DNA from: Conchocele bisecta
Lineage: Eukaryota; Mollusca; Bivalvia; Lucinida; Thyasiridae
Direction of reading: 5' to 3'
Length of the DNA stretch: 64,000 nt
Assembly (NCBI GenBank): GCA_029237695.1
Contig: CM055273.1
Location: 57,773,968-57,837,967, forward strand
Position 1 is the first letter of the stretch. The number at the start of each line of letters is the position of its first letter. Of this stretch, positions 60,801-64,000 are shown in pieces. The translations under genes were made by a program, and so were the position numbers. A model generated the notes under the pieces. The model saw nothing but the letters and a program-made list of their open reading frames with translations, made no database searches and was not told where the DNA came from.

Positions 60801-62832
60801 TTGAAAACAAAATACGCCCCCTTTTCATAAATGGCCTAGTCTGATTGGATTGGTTGCAACGATAACATATCAAAATCCATTCCAGTTACTTAGGGATGAA
60901 AGGGTTAATGGCTCAAAATATGGTGTAACCCTATATACTGGGACACAATTTATTTAGTAAAACCCCTATTTCATAACAAATAATATCTCAGTGCTTTATT
61001 ATGCTAACTCCGCACACCCATGCATGCTAACAGTAAATATTGGTGATAATGTTTTAGAATAAATTGTGTCTGTTATTATGATATATTTACTAACCGTTTG
61101 GCCTAGGGAATATGGTATTGAACTGATGAAAAATGTTTGCATAGTATTTGCATCCCACTGGTCTGTCAGATGAGAGTTTAAACTGTGATCCTGTCTCTGT
61201 ATGACCTTAGTTGTTGTTGGGATGCTAAACCCATTCACTGTTCACCTTTTTGCTGTTCACAATTGATCTGACAATAAATATTACCTCTGTTTCAGACCTG
61301 TCGACCCGTCACAACAAGCAATAGCCTGGTCCCAGCCGGTTCCCCAGCCCCGTGAACCAACCGTGATCAAATCCATGGACGGAGACTGCCCCTGGAGACT
61401 GTGTCGTGTTCTCTGCATCAAAAACAGAGTGCCACAAAACATAGACTTGAATGAACAAAAGTTTAAAAACGACCCGCGTGTTCAGAAAATAATAAAGCAG
61501 CAGGAATTTGAAAGCGGTAGGGTTATAGACCACAGTACTCTTCCTGTAAGACCGGTTGATCCGCGACTTAAGCAAGAAATATCGAGCCCAGACCCGGTTA
61601 AACCTTCGTTATTGGATCCGAAGATGTTTGAGAAGATGAAGAGTACGAGCGTCCCTCGGCCAGAACTTGCTCCATTTCTTGATCCACGGGCTGTGAAAAA
61701 TGAACCACCAGAACCTGTGATTAAGAAAGAGCCTGTAGGCCCAAAACCAACTGACCCTCGACTTAAAAACACGGCCGAAAAACCTTTAGACCCTCGGTTA
61801 CAAAGAATGCCATCAAACCCTGGTGTCGGAATGCATAATTTACCAGTTCGACCTATGGACCCACGTTTATCTAGACAGGATTCTAATTCCGGTGCAAGTA
61901 CTATTAATAGATCTAGTTCGTTTTCTCGACAAAACAGTCAAGGTGTTTCGTCGGTAAATACAATTTTGCCAGATGCACGGTCGATGATGCAGAGCTTGTC
62001 GGAGAATTTCGCGCCCGCCGACCCTCGTGTGTTGGGGCGCCAGGTGTCCGATTCTCGACTTGGCGGCAGTGACTCGATGTATCAGGAACCTACTGTTAGT
62101 GCAAGTAAACCAATGGACCCACGAATCAGTAGAGCACAGGATCCAAGATTAGCGCAGGATCCGCGATTAGCACAAGATCCGCGATCAGCACAGGATCCAC
62201 GAATTGCACCAGATCCACGATCAGTTCAAGATCCACGAATTGCGCAGGATCGATTAGCACCGGATCCGCGATCAGCTCCAGATCATCCGCGATCAGCTCC
62301 AGATCCACGTTTATCGTGTGTGAACGATTCCGATCAACATTCTTCAGGAATACAACGACAGTTCAGTCAATCAGGGTTGTTGACAGACAAGTCCGGTTCA
62401 GATTCCTCGGAGGACAGGCCAAAGTTTGACTATAGAAATGACCCGCGATTCAAGCGGAAACACATTTCAGAAGCCACCAGCCACTCGCCCACACAACAAG
62501 CACCGGCCAAGCGGTTCACCGGCCAGAGGAAGTCGAGTACAGAATATAGTTCCCCACTGGGAATAGACTCGGACAAGCAGGACGAGGACTCCAGTTACAA
62601 TAGTTACAACAAGCCCCGGCCCAGTAAACCACCTCTCCCAAAGTCGACTCCCAGCCTGCCAAAACAGAGTGAGAACATCTCGCCCAATAGTGGTGATATG
62701 ACGACACACGACATTCTCGATTCTCTCGCGATCATAGGACCGCCTCAGATGGGTGTGCCACCAATGGCGGATACGACACAATTGAAGGACATCTTTAAAA
62801 CAATTGATCCAACCGCATCGCCGTTTTGCTAG
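45786..62832 (+). CDS. ZC3H4: ZC3H4/ZC3H6-type CCCH zinc-finger protein (Su(s) family), 14 exons
   Basis: The joined exons encode about 1434 residues. In order: acidic EDGE-type N-terminus (1-137), Arg/Asp/His-rich charged region (138-297), three CCCH fingers (C380-C388-C394-H398, C409-C417-C423-H427, C432-C441-C447-H451), IPSLFDI (515-521), Pro/Gly/Met-rich region (548-711), RELFLRIQQQQ (818-828), NWEYSSDEDDD (852-862), a C-terminal domain with many DPR motifs (dense block 1205-1262), and the ending LKDIFKTIDPTASPFC, nearly identical to vertebrate ZC3H4. Vertebrates have paralogues ZC3H4, 6 and 8; an invertebrate gene is probably their single pro-orthologue. Human ZC3H4 acts with WDR82 in the nucleus to end and restrain non-productive transcription; fly Su(s) acts similarly. 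That role here is inference. All introns are GT-AG and the summed length divides by three. Confidence 0.92.
46050..46691. other. First intron of the ZC3H4-like gene, repeat fragments
   Basis: SINE piece at 46138-46260 (GGTACTGGATCAGGACACTG, TTTCAGCGCTGATTGTA) and family D pieces at 46265-46360 and 46540-46570. Confidence 0.55.
46692..46868 (+). CDS. ZC3H4: ZC3H4-like exon 2
   Basis: The acceptor is cctaccag and the donor gtaatt. The acidic coding sequence includes GAYEEGEDIDEV and ILEDGEIGSDEGEAR, resembling the EDGE-type acidic N-terminus of vertebrate ZC3H4/6. Confidence 0.85.
46890..47060 (+). repeat. Hairpin-headed repeat
   Basis: CCCCTCGCCGATAGGCAAGA then GGGG forms a hairpin head, followed by GATATAGCGTTAGGCCACG and GCATACGACCCACGTGCGAT (compare 5175 and 27380). 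Confidence 0.65.
47262..47620. mobile_element. MITE family B
   Basis: GGACTGAATGGCC ... GGCCATTCATTCC palindrome (47268-47425), then the unique half ending TTTTTGTGCTGGAATTATT. Intronic in the ZC3H4-like gene. Confidence 0.85.
47732..47898 (+). CDS. ZC3H4: ZC3H4-like exon 3
   Basis: The acceptor is cattacag and the donor gtatga. It encodes DESKTSSKRSTPSKSKGD and a basic stretch KKERRKKTRDKHQKRRR, a likely nuclear localisation region. Confidence 0.88.
48425..48906 (+). CDS. ZC3H4: ZC3H4-like exon 4 (charged RD/H-rich)
   Basis: The acceptor is gatattacag and the donor gtaagt. 160 codons, mostly Arg, Asp, His, Lys, Gly and Ser, with the unit HGNRDSK occurring twice. It is typical of disordered low-complexity regions in nuclear RNA-processing proteins. 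Confidence 0.9.
48960..49115. mobile_element. Family J MITE
   Basis: TTAA at 48956-48959, then CCCATTTTATGCC; hairpin AGTATATGTTGTCACCACTC with ACCGTCTTACCCAGACGGT at its tip. The right terminus is not preserved. Confidence 0.7.
49310..49418 (+). repeat. Hairpin-headed repeat, disrupted by a pogo-like element
   Basis: CACCCGGCATATGAAGTATG then TCGAGGG is a hairpin, followed by TTTCGTCCGTCTGTTTGTCC. The sequence continues after 50450 with AGTTAGATTGACTTGAAACT. Confidence 0.65.
49419..50450. mobile_element. pogo/Tigger-like non-autonomous element
   Basis: CAGGGGTCCTACCAATTATC at the left and TCTGGAGGATCCCTG at the right, flanked by TA at 49417-49418 and 50451-50452. A second, inner pair (CCGGACAATCAATTTATC; CCGGATAATTGATTGTC near 50229) also matches. 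About 1.03 kb; no transposase domain seen. Confidence 0.75.
50660..50744 (+). CDS. ZC3H4: ZC3H4-like exon 5
   Basis: The acceptor is attgcag and the donor gtatgt. This 28-codon exon encodes FTERKPKAMMELVEGEYM and DPSMTINDNA; a split Arg codon links it to exon 4. It has no known domain and is supported mainly by exact phase and splice sites. Confidence 0.75.
50793..50893. mobile_element. 101-bp mariner-like palindrome with TA flanks
   Basis: CAGTGGGGTCAGC ... GCTGACCCCACTG; arms about 50 bp and identical except for one extra base; centre GGTTGGAACCAACC. TA at 50791-50792 and 50894-50895. Confidence 0.88.
51153..52222. mobile_element. hAT-like element with long terminal inverted repeats
   Basis: CACAGGTGGAAGACTC ... 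GAGTCTTCCACCTGTG, arms about 374 bp (51153-51526 and about 51849-52222), centre about 320 bp containing a further inverted pair (CTAAAAAACACTTTTTT). An exact 8-bp duplication GTATTAAC lies at 51145-51152 and 52223-52230. No transposase. Confidence 0.9.
52664..53063. mobile_element. MITE family A, full-length
   Basis: CAGGGCTCCAGATAAGG ... CTTATCTGGAGCTCTG, flanked on both sides by AAGTTC. It includes the TGTCTTGGCATTTCATTAG hairpin and is the best reference copy. Ends 130 bp before ZC3H4-like exon 6. Confidence 0.85.
53194..53607 (+). CDS. ZC3H4: ZC3H4-like exon 6 (three CCCH zinc fingers)
   Basis: The acceptor is gtattacag and the donor gtaagt. A basic coiled stretch (KQQAFRERKMREQQQQQ) precedes three fingers spaced C-x7-C-x5-C-x3-H, the same again, and C-x8-C-x5-C-x3-H, then NPLTEQMDKAFHS. 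Order, spacing and the NPLTE/DPLTE tail match vertebrate ZC3H4 and ZC3H6. CCCH fingers normally bind RNA. Confidence 0.97.
53838..54190. mobile_element. MITE family B
   Basis: ATTCCAGCACAAAAATATTT start, palindrome with centre GGCCTTCCGGCC, end GGCCATTCATTCCTATA. Family D begins directly after it. Confidence 0.87.
54192..54545. mobile_element. Two family D copies in series
   Basis: TGTGGCTGTGACTGGAGAAA occurs at 54193 and TGTGGCTGTGACTGGAGAAT at 54337. The second copy is nearly complete, to CATAAGCCCCATTTCTTCAG. Confidence 0.75.
54703..54790 (+). CDS. ZC3H4: ZC3H4-like exon 7
   Basis: The acceptor is catgtttcag and the donor gtatgt. It encodes YMREREFEEYDDGDDFDDGG and RRRKKPSLL, an acid then basic stretch following the fingers. 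Confidence 0.85.
54857..55208. mobile_element. MITE family G, complete copy
   Basis: CTACGGTCTGTTTCACGAAA ... TTTCGTGAAACAGACGGTAG, with inner hairpin GTTAAATCCTCATAG / CTATGGGGATTTAAC. Confidence 0.82.
55756..55915 (+). CDS. ZC3H4: ZC3H4-like exon 8 (IPSLFDI motif)
   Basis: The acceptor is gttgtag and the donor gtaggt. It encodes TKELKQRIEEAKSIPSLFDI followed by a Pro/Ser/Gln-rich tail. KxIPSLFEI is a conserved block after the fingers in vertebrate ZC3H4. Confidence 0.92.
56314..56807 (+). CDS. ZC3H4: ZC3H4-like exon 9 (Pro/Gly/Met-rich)
   Basis: The acceptor is aattttcag and the donor gtatgg. About 165 residues rich in Pro, Gly and Met with repeated GPPGGP/GPPPP motifs, ending GDPRLKQQNMEDGNDPQ. 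GC content is far above the neighbouring introns. Confidence 0.93.
57250..57455. mobile_element. MITE family E, core shortened
   Basis: ATTAACACCACAGGCCTGTA at one end and CTTAGGGGTGAAACGGTTAA at the other; the core hairpin has lost its centre (GATTCAGTTGAGCCATCTCA). Confidence 0.7.
57551..57672 (+). CDS. ZC3H4: ZC3H4-like exon 10
   Basis: The acceptor is ttccagcag and the donor gtatgt. It encodes GLMGEVSAGPPPLMGSLDPR and LRAQQVGSETPDS, including one DPR motif. Confidence 0.88.
57709..57910. mobile_element. Family J MITE, TTAA on both sides
   Basis: TTAA at 57705-57708 and 57911-57914; CCCATTAAAGACGGG start, ACTGAAATGGG end. Hairpin AGTATATGTTGTTACCACTC / complement at 57801-57856. Confidence 0.8.
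58300..58405 (+). CDS. ZC3H4: ZC3H4-like exon 11
   Basis: The acceptor is tatctatag and the donor gtatgt. It encodes DMELDDAGMTNEHVADTDLR and DIDMRKQDPSSTGQ. It is acidic with no recognised motif; support is codon phase and splice sites. Confidence 0.78.
58486..58892. mobile_element. Family D interrupted by an A2 palindrome
   Basis: D left end GTGGCTGTGACTGGAGAAAT, interruption 58523-58701 (GAGAGCTCCAGTTAAGGTGC ... CTTAACTGGAGCTCTG), then GGGTTTTGCAACCGGTGTAG and on to the D right end CCCCATTTCTCCAGTCACAG. Confidence 0.85.
59133..59312 (+). CDS. ZC3H4: ZC3H4-like exon 12 (LFLRIQQQQ)
   Basis: The acceptor is gtggtgtag and the donor gtacag. LPPKQRELFLRIQQQQ followed by a charged helix matches the ALYLRIQQKQ block of vertebrate ZC3H4. 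Confidence 0.93.
59518..59660. mobile_element. SINE 3' piece with inverted self-copy
   Basis: GGTTTCAAGTCTCATCCGAA (59518) pairs with TTTCGGATGAGACTTGAAAC ending near 59590; the right arm runs on into the SINE motif CGAGGCCCCGTCTTTATATG. Confidence 0.65.
60057..60294. mobile_element. MITE family E (TTAA)
   Basis: TTAA at 60053-60056 and 60295-60298; CCCTTTGAACCTGAACGCC start, GGGTTGAAAGGG end; core hairpin GATGAGCCGGCTCGTAACGA / complement. Confidence 0.87.
60437..60662 (+). CDS. ZC3H4: ZC3H4-like exon 13 (NWEYSSDEDD)
   Basis: The acceptor is tcaattacag and the donor gtatgg. It encodes DNWEYSSDEDDD, then NLLQSLKQTEKA, aligning with NWYSSDEDE and the following ILKTLRQQ-type helix in vertebrate ZC3H4. 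Confidence 0.94.
60687..60904. mobile_element. MITE family E (TTAA)
   Basis: TTAA at 60683-60686 and 60905-60908; CCCTTAGAACCCGAAACTGC start, GGGATGAAAGGG end. It begins 25 bases after the exon 13 donor. Confidence 0.85.
61090..61240 (+). mobile_element. SINE fragment (tRNA-like head and 3' motif)
   Basis: Box A-like TTGGCCTAGGGAATATGG, then TCTGTCAGATGAGAG and CCTGTCTCTGTATGACC ... GTTGTTGGGATGCTAAACCC. Confidence 0.6.
61296..62832 (+). CDS. ZC3H4: ZC3H4-like terminal exon (DPR-rich C-terminal domain)
   Basis: The acceptor is tctgtttcag; the reading frame is open to TAG at 62830-62832 (511 residues). It has many DPR(L) motifs, a dense repeat block at 62140-62311, then YNSYNKPRPSKPP and the ending LKDIFKTIDPTASPFC, the family signature at the extreme C-terminus. 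Confidence 0.95.
62140..62311 (+). repeat. In-frame 18-bp minisatellite coding DPR motifs
   Basis: About ten units of a GCACAGGATCCACGATTA-type sequence, each coding a six-residue DPR-containing unit, inside the ZC3H4-like terminal exon. One unit has lost a codon (DR) and one has gained a His (DHPR); both changes keep the frame. Confidence 0.9.
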
Positions 62833-62884
62833 CATAACCTACATAACCTAACCTTTGTTGCATACCATGACAAATAGGGGCTTA

Positions 62885-63098
62885 TATGTGGCTGTGGCTG
62901 GAGAAATGAAGCTTATAGGTTTTGCGACCAGTGTAAATCCAGATCAGAATGCACATCTGCACAGTCGTCTGATCAGGATCTGCACTGTTCGCTATTTCAT
63001 CAATGAAACGGCCGTCGTGCTTCTAGCAAGTGTTATTTGATCAGAAGCTACACTGGTCATAAATCCTGTAAGCCGCATTTCTCCACTCACAGCCATAT
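62885..63098. mobile_element. MITE family D, complete copy
   Basis: TATGTGGCTGTGGCTGGAGA ... CGCATTTCTCCACTCACAGC; core AAATCCAGATCAGAATGCAC and CTGATCAGGATCTGCACTG. Downstream of the ZC3H4-like stop. Confidence 0.8.
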
Positions 63099-63308
63099 TT
63101 AGGTATCAACCAGTGTAGCCCTAGATCAGATTGAGCATCCACACTGAGGCACTAGTTATGCTCCACTCACTGAGAATATATATATCACAGTGATCACACT
63201 GATGTCCTTTCATGTAGAAGCGTGTCACAGAAAACACTTTGAGAGACTCGATATACATGTATGCTGGCCATGTCCTTTTCCTTATTCATGAGCGCATACA
63301 TTTTCTTG

Positions 63309-63765
63309 CCATGCGTGATAGGCCGTGGCCTAGGGGATATGGCATTGTACTTCAATGCCGGAGGTTATCAGTTCAGTCCTCGCCCTAGACGTGAAAAACA
63401 CTAACTTAATAGTATTTCTATCCTACTGGGGCCCGTTTCACTAAACTTCCTACGACTAAAATGTTCGCAAGTGCAAATTTAGGATCGTCTGTAAAGTTCA
63501 ATTGATGGATTTACATGTATTGAGCATAGGCTGCATATGCAGCCTATGCTCAATAAATGTAAATCCAATAATTGTTTAACAAGAAAACATTGTTAATGTG
63601 AAATTTACAGACTATCATAATTTTGCACTTACGGACATTTTAGGCGTACTAAGTTTAGTGAAACGGGGGCCCCTGGTCTGTCGGATGAGACCTTAAACTG
63701 TGGTCCCGTCTCTATATGACATTAGCTGTTGCTGGGACGTTAAACCCATTCACTTTCACTTCTTC
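63309..63765 (+). mobile_element. tRNA-derived SINE split by a family C MITE
   Basis: Box A TGGCCTAGGGG, anticodon-type stem GCATT/AATGC with a 7-base loop, box B-like CAGTTCAGTCCTC. 63428-63673 is a family C palindrome (GGGGCCCGTTTCACTAAACT ...). The SINE resumes at GGTCTGTCGGATGAGACC and ends GTTGCTGGGACGTTAAACCC. Confidence 0.8.
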
Positions 63766-63829
63766 CCATGCGGTGTGTACAAATGTTTAAAATGGTGATA
63801 AACCTTCATTTGGATCAATATTTACAAAA

Positions 63830-64000
63830 ATGGACTTGTTGCCTGTACAACCAGTGTGTAGACCTTGACCAGCCTGAACATCTGTGCAGTCTGATTGGGA
63901 TCTACACTGTTAACTATTTAGCTAGTGAAACATTCATTATATGTGACTGGAGAAATGGGTCCTATGGCATTTGCAACCATGGCAGATCCAGATCTGCCTG
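63830..64000 (+). mobile_element. Family D fragments at the right edge
   Basis: GACCAGCCTGAACATCTGTG with CTGATTGGGATCTACACTGT, then ATGTGACTGGAGAAATGGGT and GGCAGATCCAGATCTGCC, running off the window. Confidence 0.65.

Noticed and set aside
63309..63385. Functional tRNA gene
   Set aside because: A and B boxes and an anticodon-type stem are present, but the acceptor arms do not pair and the unit continues into a SINE body.

Overview
This is eukaryotic nuclear DNA, almost certainly from a bivalve mollusc. The evidence is AT-rich sequence, two split genes with GT-AG introns whose proteins are clearly animal, and a dense load of small palindromic transposons, tRNA-derived SINEs and about 150-bp satellites of a kind I recognise from bivalve genomes. 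The species cannot be named from the sequence. By base count almost the whole window is repeats and introns; coding sequence is about 5.8 kb.

Two genes are well supported, both on the + strand. (1) JMJD4, exons between 2777 and 15228, lacks its N-terminal exon or exons, which lie off the left edge. It is a JmjC 2-oxoglutarate/Fe(II) oxygenase whose human orthologue hydroxylates a lysine of translation release factor eRF1. (2) A ZC3H4/ZC3H6-type triple CCCH zinc-finger gene (relative of fly Suppressor of sable) is complete, with 14 exons between 45786 and 62832 and about 1434 residues. Exon phases close without a frameshift in both models. The genes are head-to-tail with about 30 kb between stop and next start; nothing suggests a joint function.

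Layout. 1-2776: 148-bp satellite element and MITE remnants. 2777-15228: JMJD4, its introns packed with nested elements, including a readable nest at 8888-11631. 16336-21480: palindromic MITE, SINE, and a composite of 190-bp and 148-bp tandem arrays whose last 1.1 kb duplicates the left edge. 22182-28043: MITEs plus a foldback element at 24215-24965 whose core is an array of CAGCTGCACCTGTA-like units. 28885-32106: a 3.2-kb foldback structure built of alternating GGTGATATCACC and CATTCGAATG palindromes, split by a second element with its own tandem array. 32107-39842: the least repetitive stretch, AT-rich, no gene found. 39843-45785: MITEs. 45786-62832: ZC3H4-like gene with hAT-, pogo- and mariner-like elements in introns. 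62833-64000: MITE D and a SINE carrying a nested MITE.

The best candidates for something undescribed are structural: the two foldback arrays, a core hairpin shared by two otherwise different MITE families (D and E), and a set of hairpin-headed repeats. I saw no operon, CRISPR array, intact transposase or viral gene. MITE letters (A to M) are labels used only in this report.
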